A stretch of DNA of 64,000 bases from Acinetobacter haemolyticus (GCF_900406815.1 NZ_OVCN01000014.1:59088-123087); one strand, 5' to 3'. Shown: positions 48,600 to 58,399, counted from the first letter of the stretch. A program made the numbers and translations. Notes: generated by a model not told the origin, from the letters alone.

Positions 48600-50424
48600 T
48601 CGGTTTTTTTCGCCAGTACCAAAGCATGATTGCCAAAATCATAATAGCAGAAATGATAAGCACCAAGATAAAGAAAGATGACTGCTGAACCAGAGGTGCT
48701 TTTTGATTACCGACAATAATTTTTTGTAAAGTAAAGAGTTGACCATTTTGCGTCACGAGAATCTTGCTGGCATTATTGGGAATATTTTGTTGAATTTTTT
48801 CCCAAAATTTCGTGAAGTTTTGAGCACCCTCAGTGGAGTCTGTCAGGACATCAAAACGTTGTTCGTGAAAACTTACTAAAAAGCCCTTGGCGGCAGCAGG
48901 TGCATAAACAGTATCTTGATGCATGGATACTTGCTGGCGATAAATATTAGGATTGACTTGAACATTAATTAATTCAGGCTTTGCCGCATCAAATTTGACA
49001 AAATTTAATGGTACTGGATCGTCCGTGAGTAACATCCTTTTTGCTGTTTGACTCAGGATTAGGGCTATTTCTAAACTACCTGGTTCACCATCTATAGCGA
49101 TGGTCGGATGGGTTGCAAATGCCATTGATAATGACGCTACACCATTTTTAAGTTTATGCGGTAATTTGACCGTGGATTTCTCAGTATCAATCCATAGAGA
49201 GCCTTTTGCTGTAGGTAAACATTGCGAGTTTACGATCACAGAGTTTTCAAGTTTTAATTGAAATGAAGTGCTATTAGAAATTGTTTTTGCAAAATAGTTA
49301 AATTGACGGTTTACGGGATCTGAATCCAATTCAGCAGTTTTTAGGCTGCCTGCCAATCCCCCATCAATCCAAGTGGTGATATTAGAGCCTTGCAGTAAGC
49401 CACTTTGGACACGTAATGCAATTTGCCCTTGCAAAATATCTGTGGGTTGCCAAACCGCTGGAAAGTTAAGGAACAGGTTTTTTTCAGCTTGGTTGAGTCG
49501 AAAATCGCTGATGCCTAAATCTGCTAGGGTATTGATTTGTTTTATTTTAGCCCAAGTGGGTGCTGCAAGTTTATCAGGTAAAAAAGTAGCTGAAGTATTG
49601 AGCTGTTGTAAATAATTTGAATTGAGTAATCCGTTAATAGTTGAGGCAAGTTTTTGTGGATGATCATATTTAATTTGCAAAGTTGGCACATTATTTTCAG
49701 AGCTAAGCTGAACTAAGGTTCCTTGCGGTATTGGCGTAGTCGATTTTGAAATTTCAATTAAGAAGTCGGCAGCTTGATCTGCTGGTGGATTTTGTTCATA
49801 CCATTGCACAGGAGTAACGGATCCCCATGCATTCATGAGGCGACCGAGCATAGATGCTTCATTTACATTGGCTGGGTTAAATTTGAGAACGCCTACAAAA
49901 GGTGTCGGTCTGACGATCTGCGGATTAAACAATGCATCGGGTAAATCCTTTAAACGATAAACTGGTCGATGTCGTGCATAGTCAATTTTTGAATTACTTA
50001 AATAAGTGACTTGATCAATATCTTCACTACAGAAAGTTGTGCGATCAGCAGCAGGTGAAGTACGCGGGGAATATTGCTGTAAAATGAAATCTAAGCGATG
50101 AAAGCCGCTTTCAGCTGCGGGAATATTAAATTCCAGTTGGCCATCACCATTTAACACCGTGTTATAAATCAACTTATCATCGTATTTCACTAGTAAAGTG
50201 GTGAAATGTTCAGTTGAATAGTCACTACTAAAACGAATACTTTGCCATTCAGAACCCTTGCCGACATAAAAGTAGTGCGGTTCAATCGTGTATTTGTTAG
50301 AGGTATTGATGTTATCAAATTTCCACGTATTCCATGAATCTGCTTGAGCAAATACGGGCAAAGAGAGAGTCGCACTTGCTAACAGGATTTTGAAAACAGG
50401 ATGGTTGAATCGATTTTTTTTCAT
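48577..50424 (-). CDS. BcsB-like periplasmic subunit of polysaccharide synthase
   Basis: A 615-aa protein with Sec signal (ends near VFAQAD), a long periplasmic beta-rich region and a C-terminal membrane anchor (about residues 578-602, FFILVLIISAIMILAIMLW). Architecture and internal landmarks (LLVKYDDKLIYNTVLNGDG, GFHRLDFILQQYSPRTS, repeated carbohydrate-binding-like modules with FPAVWQPTD) resemble BcsB, the partner that guides the glucan from the synthase into the periplasm. It starts immediately after the glycosyltransferase stop. Confidence 0.7.
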   Translation of the reverse strand: MKKNRFNHPVFKILLASATLSLPVFAQADSWNTWKFDNINTSNKYTIEPHYFYVGKGSEWQSIRFSSDYSTEHFTTLLVKYDDKLIYNTVLNGDGQLEFNIPAAESGFHRLDFILQQYSPRTSPAADRTTFCSEDIDQVTYLSNSKIDYARHRPVYRLKDLPDALFNPQIVRPTPFVGVLKFNPANVNEASMLGRLMNAWGSVTPVQWYEQNPPADQAADFLIEISKSTTPIPQGTLVQLSSENNVPTLQIKYDHPQKLASTINGLLNSNYLQQLNTSATFLPDKLAAPTWAKIKQINTLADLGISDFRLNQAEKNLFLNFPAVWQPTDILQGQIALRVQSGLLQGSNITTWIDGGLAGSLKTAELDSDPVNRQFNYFAKTISNSTSFQLKLENSVIVNSQCLPTAKGSLWIDTEKSTVKLPHKLKNGVASLSMAFATHPTIAIDGEPGSLEIALILSQTAKRMLLTDDPVPLNFVKFDAAKPELINVQVNPNIYRQQVSMHQDTVYAPAAAKGFLVSFHEQRFDVLTDSTEGAQNFTKFWEKIQQNIPNNASKILVTQNGQLFTLQKIIVGNQKAPLVQQSSFFILVLIISAIMILAIMLWYWRKKPNAKNKAE

Positions 50425-51675
50425 TTATTTTCTCTCTTTGCTGCGTTCAGTTTTGTACCACTGTAGTGAATTACCTTGTATCTTATTTTTCAGCATGTCG
50501 TAGGCTGCTTTAAATACGATGAATAAAAAGATCTGTGAATAGGTGATGTAAGATAAAACTGAAAAGAAATAAAGTTGAGGTTTAACTCTTTCAAGCGATA
50601 AGGTGAACCACATTTGTGCGACATATAGACAAAAAGACAATACCCATAACACCGTAAATGGTCCAGGTAAAGTGATCCCTGCTATGCCAAGTAAGCCCAG
50701 CGTTAGAGTGATATGACTCCAAATGAGTGCTGGGACGAATAAGACATAACACATAATGTTGTTGAAAATTTCGATGCCAATTGGAAACGGTTTTCTTAAA
50801 GCAACGGGGAGGTATTTGCTGGTCACATAGAAATTACCTTGCGTCCAACGAGAACGTTGTTTAACAAAAACACTGAGTGAGGGAGGGTCTTGTTGCCAAC
50901 CTACTGCATAAGGCACCCATTTGATTCGTTTTTGGCCGAGAAAGATTCTGAAGCTCATTTCAGTGTCATCGACCAATGATTTCTCATCAAATCCCCTTAA
51001 TGTTTCTAGTGCATCACGCCATATGACATAGTTGGTTCCCATCAATGTTGATAATTCGAAACGTTGCCATCGGCCACCTTGGAAGATCCATTGAAAGAAA
51101 ATAAATTCGATTGCAATAAATCGCGTCAAAATACTATCGCGCCAATTCCGTGTTCGAACTTTGCCGTTGACAGCAACCAGTTTTTTATCTGCCAATAAGG
51201 TTTGAGCCAACAGTCGAACACAGTCGGGTTCGGGCGTACTATCGGCATCATAGACAATAATTAATTCGCCTTTGGCATGGGGAAGACCATTGTTTAAGGT
51301 CCGAGATTTACCTTTGCCTCCCATACCTTTCGGGACATTCACAATTTTGATGCACGGGTAAATTTCCGCCATTCGCTCAGCGATCTCGAGGGTATTATCC
51401 TTAGAACCATCATTGATTAATAAAACTTCATACGCATGCGCGGGATAGTCTTGTTGCGCAATTGCATGGAGTGTATCTTCGATCACCACACCTTCGTTGT
51501 AGGCGGGGATCAATACACTGAGCATTGGCCATTCGGCGGGTACAGGCAAATTTTCTAACTCTTTGGCTGCATTTTTTGAATATTTCCATGCTTGATAACT
51601 TAACCATGCCCAAAAAGCTTGGGGAATCCAAATACCAAGAAAACCGAATAAAAATAGAATATCAATCGCGGGCAT
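50425..51675 (-). CDS. Processive family 2 glycosyltransferase (BcsA/PgaC/NfrB-like)
   Basis: A 416-aa inner-membrane synthase: one N-terminal helix, a GT-A domain with LSVLIPAYNE, LINDGSKDNT, VYDADSTP (DxD), LVDDTEMS in place of TED, and KQRSRWTQG, the Q-x-x-R-W motif of processive enzymes, then four C-terminal helices. It joins sugars from nucleotide donors and extrudes the chain. No PilZ domain is present. Between a BcsB-like and an unknown membrane gene, it forms the heart of an exopolysaccharide operon. AGGAGAAGAGTC precedes the ATG. The sugar is unknown. Confidence 0.88.
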   Translation of the reverse strand: MPAIDILFLFGFLGIWIPQAFWAWLSYQAWKYSKNAAKELENLPVPAEWPMLSVLIPAYNEGVVIEDTLHAIAQQDYPAHAYEVLLINDGSKDNTLEIAERMAEIYPCIKIVNVPKGMGGKGKSRTLNNGLPHAKGELIIVYDADSTPEPDCVRLLAQTLLADKKLVAVNGKVRTRNWRDSILTRFIAIEFIFFQWIFQGGRWQRFELSTLMGTNYVIWRDALETLRGFDEKSLVDDTEMSFRIFLGQKRIKWVPYAVGWQQDPPSLSVFVKQRSRWTQGNFYVTSKYLPVALRKPFPIGIEIFNNIMCYVLFVPALIWSHITLTLGLLGIAGITLPGPFTVLWVLSFCLYVAQMWFTLSLERVKPQLYFFSVLSYITYSQIFLFIVFKAAYDMLKNKIQGNSLQWYKTERSKERK

Positions 51676-52567
51676 TGACTCTTCTCCTACGAATGATAGA
51701 GATGATTAAAATAAGAAGTAGCGATCCACCAAGCAATAATGAAATCCAGGAAATAGAACTACCAAAACTACTTAATAAACTCGGGAAATGGGTCGAAAAA
51801 AGATAATCTAGCGGAATCACAATAGGACTTATGGCAATTAAGAAATAACCAAATAGATTGGTCTCGACCCCTTCAGGCGTACTGTGGTAATGAACTCGAC
51901 CAAAGCGCCATGATATCCCTAATTGGGGATATTCAATGGTATTAACGGGTAAGTGTGCGGGAGGATTAATTAAAATTTGGTAGCCAGAGGTTTGATCATA
52001 GTTATGATTGGCTTGATAAAAATGGTGCTGATGATGCTGAATCTTACGTGCAGGTATGGGCAGGATTTGTTTGTTATCCGATTGAATAATGTAGCTACCC
52101 GCAGGTTGTGAGATTAAGTTTTCATCCCAACCTGTTTCAATCAATGTGGCTAACGGCCTCAAACCAATTGCAGTAGAAAAAGTTGCTTTGGCTGAAAAGT
52201 ATCTTGAATGTTCCATTTGAAAAAGGGCGATCGGAATCGCGCCTTCATTGACTGCTTTTTTTATCCGATAGTATGTTAAAAAGCTGAAATACTCATCTGG
52301 TAAAATAACGCCGGGTTTTACGCCTTTAGCGATGAGTTCTTTAAAACTGTTGGACTGGAGTTGGTCTGCCGTAAAAACAGGCCACCATGTTGCTGGTTGA
52401 GAGAAAACCTCTGAAATCATTTCAGAAGATTGAATATGTGGACTGGACTCTAATTTTGCGGGCTGAATCGAACAGTGATAATACTGCTGATAAAGTTGTT
52501 GTAAGGTTGTATCTGGATAATATTCAGTTGTCACCAGTAGACCACAAATATTTAGAAGTACGGACAT
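51662..52567 (-). CDS. Unknown membrane-anchored protein of the exopolysaccharide operon
   Basis: A 301-aa protein of no recognised family. It begins with a hydrophobic segment (VLLNICGLLVTT), has a large, probably periplasmic, aromatic-rich domain with a His cluster (KIQHHQHHFYQANHN), and ends with a membrane helix near residues 265-290 plus a basic tail (RRRRVNARD). One segment (FGYFLIAISPIVIPLDYLFS) recalls YceK-like lipoproteins. It overlaps both neighbours, so it is a dedicated part of the operon. Confidence 0.6.
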   Translation of the reverse strand: MSVLLNICGLLVTTEYYPDTTLQQLYQQYYHCSIQPAKLESSPHIQSSEMISEVFSQPATWWPVFTADQLQSNSFKELIAKGVKPGVILPDEYFSFLTYYRIKKAVNEGAIPIALFQMEHSRYFSAKATFSTAIGLRPLATLIETGWDENLISQPAGSYIIQSDNKQILPIPARKIQHHQHHFYQANHNYDQTSGYQILINPPAHLPVNTIEYPQLGISWRFGRVHYHSTPEGVETNLFGYFLIAISPIVIPLDYLFSTHFPSLLSSFGSSISWISLLLGGSLLLILIISIIRRRRVNARD

Positions 52568-53316
52568 CAAAACACCTCTCGGCCCACTTGCGATAGGTAT
52601 TCTGTATGTTGTTCAATTTTTAACTTTAAAACACTCATCTCTTGCAATTGCTGTATAAAATGAGGTGTCGGGTGTTGTTCATCCATTCGACTTTCGTGGA
52701 TAACGATGCTTTTTATTTCACTTAACTCTTCATTGATAAAATGATAAATGACGCTATCTCGCTCAGTAGATAAGATTGCCATAATGTTGTTTTGCGTTTC
52801 TTTCCAGATATCTTCTCCGAGCATTTCTCGAATAAGGACAGTATTGGTAATTTTAATACTGATCACCTCATAGTGATCTTTATGAGTCAGTTGTAATAGC
52901 TTCTTAAGTTGATCCTGGAAGTGCTTGAGTGCAGTTAACGGTAAAATATCATGTTGGTAATTCCGGTCATAACTTTGAATAGCACGATAAGAGGCTAAAG
53001 CATTTTTAATATTGTGACGAATCGCACTAAGAAAAATAGGAGCTAGGGGAGCCACAAATAACAGAAGTAGTTGTCGTTCAATATAGGTTTGATTTGCGAG
53101 ATCAAGAAAGAAATAAAATGCGATTCCGACAAATGCGACTAAACCCAGTATCAATGCCATACCAATATTTAAGTATGCGCCAGCAATCACCAATAATAGT
53201 AAGAAAATCCAACTGCCTCGATAGGTGGCAGGTAGCCACTCATACGCCACAATCCCCATAAAGATATGAGCTGTGATAATCCATAAGACGAGTGCGGGAG
53301 CTGGGTTTTTTTGCAT
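52567..53316 (-). CDS. Membrane protein, possible degenerate GGDEF/PelD-like domain
   Basis: A 249-aa protein with about five N-terminal membrane helices (residues 8-115) and a cytoplasmic C-domain. The pattern HYEVISIKITN..LIREMLGEDIW..TQNNIMAIL..RDSVIYHF has the order of a GGDEF domain but no GGDEF or I-site motif, so it may be a degenerate c-di-GMP receptor like the PelD tail. First gene of the operon; its stop overlaps the next start. A TTG start at 53352 is possible. The similarity is weak and by eye. Confidence 0.5.
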   Translation of the reverse strand: MQKNPAPALVLWIITAHIFMGIVAYEWLPATYRGSWIFLLLLVIAGAYLNIGMALILGLVAFVGIAFYFFLDLANQTYIERQLLLLFVAPLAPIFLSAIRHNIKNALASYRAIQSYDRNYQHDILPLTALKHFQDQLKKLLQLTHKDHYEVISIKITNTVLIREMLGEDIWKETQNNIMAILSTERDSVIYHFINEELSEIKSIVIHESRMDEQHPTPHFIQQLQEMSVLKLKIEQHTEYLSQVGREVF

Positions 53317-53473
53317 AATATTTTTAGTTTTAATGTTGTCTTTTGTGATCAAGGTAGCACTATTTTATAGTGATTGCGATAGTTTTATGTTGTTGAGTAT
53401 GTGAAATAACTTTATAAACATGAATATATCGTGTGTCGATATGTTACTGAATAGGTTGGAAAATAATCCAAAC

Positions 53474-54904
53474 CTATTCTTTAAAAACAGCTATTGCACG
53501 TGCCCGACTACTTTTTAAGTCAACTATGGGTACTGGATAGTGAAGTTCTGAATTGATTTTTTTAGCATGAGGTTCGTGAATAGATTTGGCATCCAAATGG
53601 GCAAGTTCTGGGATCCACTGACGTAAATAATCACCATTCGGATCAAATTTTTGTGATTGGCTAATCGGATTAAATATACGGAAATACGGTGCAGCATCGG
53701 TACCTGTCGAAGCACACCATTGCCAGCCACCATTGTTTGCAGCTAGATCACCATCTATAAGGTGCTGCATAAACCATTGTTCCCCTTTTCGCCAATCAAT
53801 CAAAAGATTTTTACTCAGAAACATGGCGCAAATCATACGGACTCGATTGTGCATCCAACCTGTTGCAAGGAGTTGTCGCATACCTGCATCGACGATTGGA
53901 ATACCCGTATGACCCTGTTGCCATTGTTGCAGCGCAATTGGATCATCACACCAGTTGATTTTTTGGGTTGAAAGCTGAAATGGCAAGTGCTTTGAAACAC
54001 GTGGGTAGTCAAACAAAATATGCTGATAAAATTCTCGCCAGAGTAGTTCATCCAGCCATGTTTGCTGGCCTTCAGACTCAATCACAAAATCGCCATGTTG
54101 TTTACGGAATAGTGCTTGTAGACATTGACGAATAGAGAGAATACCAATATTTAAATAAGCGGATAGCTGGCTGGTGCCTGCCTGTGCTGGGAAGTCGCGG
54201 GCATTTTTATAATCGTCCAATCTGTCATGGATAAATTGATCGAGTAATGTTAATGCATAGGATTCGCCTACTGGCCATTGTTGTGTTAGATGATTAAGTT
54301 GCTGAGTATATTTAAGTTGTAGCTCTTTGAAATCTTCAAGTGAGGGGTGTGGATGGATGTTGATCGGCTGCTGCACGTCAGGTACTGGATAGCATTGGGG
54401 TAAGCTTTGTTGCAGACGTTGATAACAGACTTTTTTAAAAGCACTAAAAACTTGATAGGGCTGATGGCTCTGATTACGAATCGATGCTACTGGAAAGAGA
54501 GTACGGTCATGAAAAAGCACCAGTTCCTTGTTTTGTTGATTTAATAATTTTTGTACTTCTTTATCCCGTTTTAATTCATTGACCCCCAGTTCAATATTGG
54601 CATATACCTGTTGAATTGGAATATATTGCATTAAATCTGCAAAGAGCTGTGTTATATCTTTCCAAAGTGGTAAATGCTGAACAATTAAAGGAATATTGAG
54701 AGATTGCAATGCAATTTGTAATTGTTGTAGTTGACGAAGATAGAAGTCGATTTTGATGGGTGCATCATCATGTAGTTGCCATTGTTCAGGTGACAAGATC
54801 ACTAGCGCAACTGTAGGCCCTGTTTGTGTTGCATGCCAAAGGGCGGCATGGTCATGGATTCTGAGATCTTGGCGAAACCAAATCAGTTGATAATCGCTTT
54901 GCAT
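53474..54904 (-). CDS. phrB: Deoxyribodipyrimidine photolyase
   Basis: A 476-aa class I CPD photolyase, repairing UV pyrimidine dimers with blue light through FAD and an antenna cofactor. Blocks: IWFRQDLRIHDHAALW at the start, ARDFPAQAGTSQLSAYLNIGILS, the FAD region WMHNRVRMICAMFLSKNLLIDWRKGEQWF (landmark HNRVRM), and GDLAANNGGWQWCASTGTDAAPYFRIFNP near the end with the Trp electron chain. ATG at 54904 is preferred to an upstream TTG; the ribosome binding site is weak. Confidence 0.95.
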   Translation of the reverse strand: MQSDYQLIWFRQDLRIHDHAALWHATQTGPTVALVILSPEQWQLHDDAPIKIDFYLRQLQQLQIALQSLNIPLIVQHLPLWKDITQLFADLMQYIPIQQVYANIELGVNELKRDKEVQKLLNQQNKELVLFHDRTLFPVASIRNQSHQPYQVFSAFKKVCYQRLQQSLPQCYPVPDVQQPINIHPHPSLEDFKELQLKYTQQLNHLTQQWPVGESYALTLLDQFIHDRLDDYKNARDFPAQAGTSQLSAYLNIGILSIRQCLQALFRKQHGDFVIESEGQQTWLDELLWREFYQHILFDYPRVSKHLPFQLSTQKINWCDDPIALQQWQQGHTGIPIVDAGMRQLLATGWMHNRVRMICAMFLSKNLLIDWRKGEQWFMQHLIDGDLAANNGGWQWCASTGTDAAPYFRIFNPISQSQKFDPNGDYLRQWIPELAHLDAKSIHEPHAKKINSELHYPVPIVDLKSSRARAIAVFKE

Positions 54905-54971
54905 AAAGTAAGAACCACTCAATTTATTCGAAGTAAGGTATCTTTCTTATTTTATAAAAGTGAATGTGAAG

Positions 54972-54999
54972 AAAAAGCAAAGCCGAAGCTTTGCTTTTT
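54972..54999. terminator. Terminator of slyD (bidirectional)
   Basis: AAAAAGCAAAGC-CGAA-GCTTTGCTTTTT, perfect 12-bp stem downstream of slyD on the minus strand. Confidence 0.93.
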
Positions 55000-55022
55000 A
55001 GTTGTGCTAATTCTAAAAAGAA

Positions 55023-55505
55023 TTAGTGGTGGTGACCACCTGCACCGTGTACGTGACCGTGATCTAACTCTTCTTGAGAAGCATCACGAATTTCAACGAT
55101 TTCTACTTCAAAAGTAAGATCTTGACCAGCAAGTGGGAAGTTTGCATCAACAACAACGTTGTCGCCTTCGATTGCTTTAACAGTTACGATTTGTACACCA
55201 TCATCAGTTTGCGCTTGGAATTGCATACCAGGTTGAATGTTGTCTACACCTTGGAACATTTGAGCTGGAACTTCTTGAACAAGTTCAGGGTTGTATTCAC
55301 CGTAACCTTCTGCTGCAGGAACATTTACAGTGAATTTCTCACCTACAGTTTTACCTGTAAGTGCGTTTTCTAAACCAGGAATGATGTTCCCTGCGCCGTG
55401 CAAATATGCAAGTGGTTCACCTTGAGATTTATCAAGTGTTTCACCCTCAGCGTTTGTTAAAGTGTAGTGGAATGAAACCACGTGGTTATTTGCAATAGCA
55501 GTCAT
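55023..55505 (-). CDS. slyD: SlyD-type FKBP peptidyl-prolyl isomerase
   Basis: The 160-aa protein has a split FKBP domain (VVSFHYTLTNAEGETLDKSQGEPLAYLHGAGNIIPGLENAL, landmark GAGNIIPGLE) with the inserted IF chaperone flap (residues 70-130) and a His-rich metal-binding tail HGHVHGAGGHHH. SlyD isomerises prolines, assists folding and supplies nickel to hydrogenase-type targets in enterics; here the short His tail suggests weaker metal binding. Codon use suggests strong expression. Single gene with own terminator. Confidence 0.93.
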   Translation of the reverse strand: MTAIANNHVVSFHYTLTNAEGETLDKSQGEPLAYLHGAGNIIPGLENALTGKTVGEKFTVNVPAAEGYGEYNPELVQEVPAQMFQGVDNIQPGMQFQAQTDDGVQIVTVKAIEGDNVVVDANFPLAGQDLTFEVEIVEIRDASQEELDHGHVHGAGGHHH

Positions 55506-55626
55506 GTTGTTAATCCATTCAAAGAGTTCAGGTGTACATCATAAAGTGAAAAGTCGAGTTTGTTGACTATTTTCCACTTTTTGAAACGATTTCGTTATAA
55601 ATGGGAACGAAATTTATGTTTTCAAC

Positions 55627-56913
55627 TCAGTAAAGTTTAATTTTTGGGCGAACACGACGGGTAAGCAAATCTTTCATGGTTAACATTCCTGCCTGTGTAT
55701 AACCATGAATGTTGGCTTGATGCAGTCGATACAAAGATACATACATCGTTTTGGCAATAAAACCTTGCACACTCACGTCACCCAATAACTCACCTACAGC
55801 CTGATTTCGGCTTAATGAAACCAATGAGCCTTTATCATTAAAGACAAACATCGGTTGTGGTGAGTGGTTTAAACGTGCTGCCATCGCATCAACTAAAAAA
55901 CTCGCTTGCTGGCTGGCAACTTGTGCACGAGGTCCGAGAGGTGGTTGACGTGCATCCAGTTGGCAATGGGCGCAATCTCCAAATGCAAAAACATTCGGAT
56001 CCGAATAAGTTTGTAAGGTCGCATATACCATTAAACGATTGATTTTATCGCGTTTAAAATCATTTAAAGCTTCTAATATCTTAGGTGCTTTAACGCCTGC
56101 TGCCCAAACTGTAATATCAGAATGGATGACATTGCCGTTACTAAAATAGACATTGGAATCATCAACTTTTTGCACTTTGTGCTGGGTTAGAATTTCAATT
56201 CCCATTTTTTGCAATTGCTTGGCACTATGTGCTGCTGTTTTCTCATTGAGTGCTGGTAAGATGCGATCAGAAGCTTCAATGAGGGTAATTTTGACTTGTT
56301 TCGGATTGATTTTCTTTAACCCATAGCGATAAAAATTCTTGGTAGTTTCAATCAACTCTGCTGCAAGTTCAACACCTGTTGCACCAGCACCAACAATCCC
56401 GATATTTAAAGCACGTTCAGTCGATTGATTTTGTGCCTCAATATAAAGATGAAATAAATCTTGTTGGAAAATATCAGCTTGTTGACGACTGTCTAGGAAA
56501 TGACAATGTTCGCGTACACCTTCTGTACCAAAGTCATTTGATACAGAGCCAACTGCGATCACCAATGTGTCATAGTTTAAACTTTGAATAGCAGGGGTGT
56601 GTTCTTTAGAAAGCTGTGGAGGAGAAAGTGTAATTTGTTTTTGATCTTTATTGACAGCAATCAGGGTACCGAGGACGAACTCAAAATGATGCTTTTCTGC
56701 GTGGGCGAAATAATTGGTTTGTTCTTCGTGGGGGTTAAGTGAGCCTGCGGCAATTTCGTGTAGGAGAGGTTTCCAAATGTGGGTAAGGTTCTGATCGACT
56801 AAGGTGATTTTGGCTTTTTTATGTTTACCAAAACGTTCGCCTAGTTGTGTCGCAAGTTCTAAACCACCTGCGCCACCACCCACAATCACGATATGATGTA
56901 AGGTTTTGCTCAT
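55627..56913 (-). CDS. ndh: Type II NADH:quinone oxidoreductase-like flavoprotein
   Basis: A 428-aa FAD enzyme with two Rossmann folds: HHIVIVGGGAGGLELATQLG (residues 6-25) and NIGIVGAGATGVELAAEL (about 163-180), plus VWAAGVKAPK and the FAD-binding VFAFGDCAHC. It lacks transmembrane spans but has a C-terminal amphipathic stretch, like NDH-2, which transfers electrons from NADH to ubiquinone without pumping protons. Length and motifs fit Ndh; other quinone-reactive flavoproteins of the family cannot be excluded. Confidence 0.88.
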   Translation of the reverse strand: MSKTLHHIVIVGGGAGGLELATQLGERFGKHKKAKITLVDQNLTHIWKPLLHEIAAGSLNPHEEQTNYFAHAEKHHFEFVLGTLIAVNKDQKQITLSPPQLSKEHTPAIQSLNYDTLVIAVGSVSNDFGTEGVREHCHFLDSRQQADIFQQDLFHLYIEAQNQSTERALNIGIVGAGATGVELAAELIETTKNFYRYGLKKINPKQVKITLIEASDRILPALNEKTAAHSAKQLQKMGIEILTQHKVQKVDDSNVYFSNGNVIHSDITVWAAGVKAPKILEALNDFKRDKINRLMVYATLQTYSDPNVFAFGDCAHCQLDARQPPLGPRAQVASQQASFLVDAMAARLNHSPQPMFVFNDKGSLVSLSRNQAVGELLGDVSVQGFIAKTMYVSLYRLHQANIHGYTQAGMLTMKDLLTRRVRPKIKLY

Positions 56914-57006
56914 GATTAACCTAATTGTTTTTGTGAAAGGATGGTTGGATTATGCCATCCTTTTTTCAATCTTGTATGGTTAATCTTGAGAAAAATAGTT
57001 GGTTTT

Positions 57007-58323
57007 TTACCCTTGATTTAAAGGATAAAGTTTGGCGGCTTTTGTATCATTTGTTGAGAAGAACGAAAATAAGTTAGAAAACCACAACATAATTTTCTGG
57101 AAAATATTTGCTTCTTCAATCTGTACTTCATTTTCAATCTGTAGACTACGAAGTAATTGATTATTTTGATAAATAGATACAGTCGCCAAATTCATTGCTT
57201 GTGTGAGCGGTGCCGTTAAGCGTTGCTCATTGAGTTCAATATTAACCCGCGTATGCGTGTTTTGGAGTGGCTCAATGATTTTCACACCATTTTCATCCAC
57301 AACTTGAAGACGTTGGGTCAGTGGATCAAACTGATTTAAATCGATTGGTGTGGCTTGGTCATATAGTGAAGTCGTCACAATTGTCGGTTGCTGTGTCTCA
57401 ACTTTGAAGATTTTGAGGGTTGAACGAATGACTGGCAACTCAGCGATCAGTTGATGTTTTGGGATCACTTCTTCGTCACGGGTATAAGCATAAGCCAAGT
57501 TCATTAACTTGTTCGCGACTTCTGCACGTGTGATGGCATTTGGTGTGCCAAGTACGATGACGATTAAGCGGCGTTTATCGATATGTGGATTTAAGGTTGG
57601 GCGTTCTGCTGTTAAAGCCAAGTTATAACCAGCAGCTTTGGTAAAACCTGTTTTTAGACCATCTGCTGTTGGGTCCATTTTTAGAGCAAGATTCGTTGCG
57701 CGATGGAAACGTTGGTTGTAACTAAAGCTTGGCATTTTTGAATAATAAAGATATTCAGGTGTTTTGGTTACAATCGCTTGTGCTAATAAGCCCAAATCTG
57801 CTGCTGTTGAGTAATGATCTGGCATCGTGATACCCGCAGGATTGCTAAAATGAGTATCTTCCATGCCTAAGGCTTGAGCTTCTTGGTTCATACGTATGAT
57901 GAACTGAGGCACGCTACCCGAAATTTTCTCAGCAAGCGTCAATGCGGCATCATTGGCAGACATGACAATTAAACCTGCTAAAAGTTGATCAACAGAAATC
58001 TGCTCACCTTCTTTTAAATACATTTGGGATTCGTCCCACATCACGGTATTTACAACGGAGGTTGCAGTGATTACGTCCTCTTTGCGTAATTTTCCAGCTT
58101 CAATTTCCTTCAATGCCACATATGCCACCATCATTTTTGTTAAAGATGCTGGAGCACGTTGCACATGACTATTATGCTCAGCGATGATTTGCCCTGATTG
58201 TGCATCGACAATAGACCATGCTTGGGCTTCAACCGTTTCAGGAGAGATATTGAGTAAAGTCGCATGTGCAAGATTTGCACAAAATAAACTTAATAAGGTA
58301 AAGAGCGATAGGAAAAATTTCAC
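57007..58323 (-). CDS. dacC: D-alanyl-D-alanine carboxypeptidase (PBP5/6 type)
   Basis: A low-mass penicillin-binding protein that trims the terminal D-Ala of peptidoglycan stem peptides. The 438-aa product has a signal peptide, active-site motifs SLTK (in APASLTKMM), SAN (VMSANDAAL) and KTG (DGLKTGFT), a PBP5_C domain and a C-terminal amphipathic helix (IMLWFSNLFSFF) that anchors it to the inner membrane. Start GTG at 58323 is preferred because AAGG sits 7 bp before it. Tail is a little longer than usual. Confidence 0.95.
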   Translation of the reverse strand: MKFFLSLFTLLSLFCANLAHATLLNISPETVEAQAWSIVDAQSGQIIAEHNSHVQRAPASLTKMMVAYVALKEIEAGKLRKEDVITATSVVNTVMWDESQMYLKEGEQISVDQLLAGLIVMSANDAALTLAEKISGSVPQFIIRMNQEAQALGMEDTHFSNPAGITMPDHYSTAADLGLLAQAIVTKTPEYLYYSKMPSFSYNQRFHRATNLALKMDPTADGLKTGFTKAAGYNLALTAERPTLNPHIDKRRLIVIVLGTPNAITRAEVANKLMNLAYAYTRDEEVIPKHQLIAELPVIRSTLKIFKVETQQPTIVTTSLYDQATPIDLNQFDPLTQRLQVVDENGVKIIEPLQNTHTRVNIELNEQRLTAPLTQAMNLATVSIYQNNQLLRSLQIENEVQIEEANIFQKIMLWFSNLFSFFSTNDTKAAKLYPLNQG

Positions 58324-58399
58324 GAGAACACCTTGTGCAGCCAATCCATGGGCATGGAATGCGAAAAAAGCATGCTATGACTTTTTCGTAGAAGAATCT

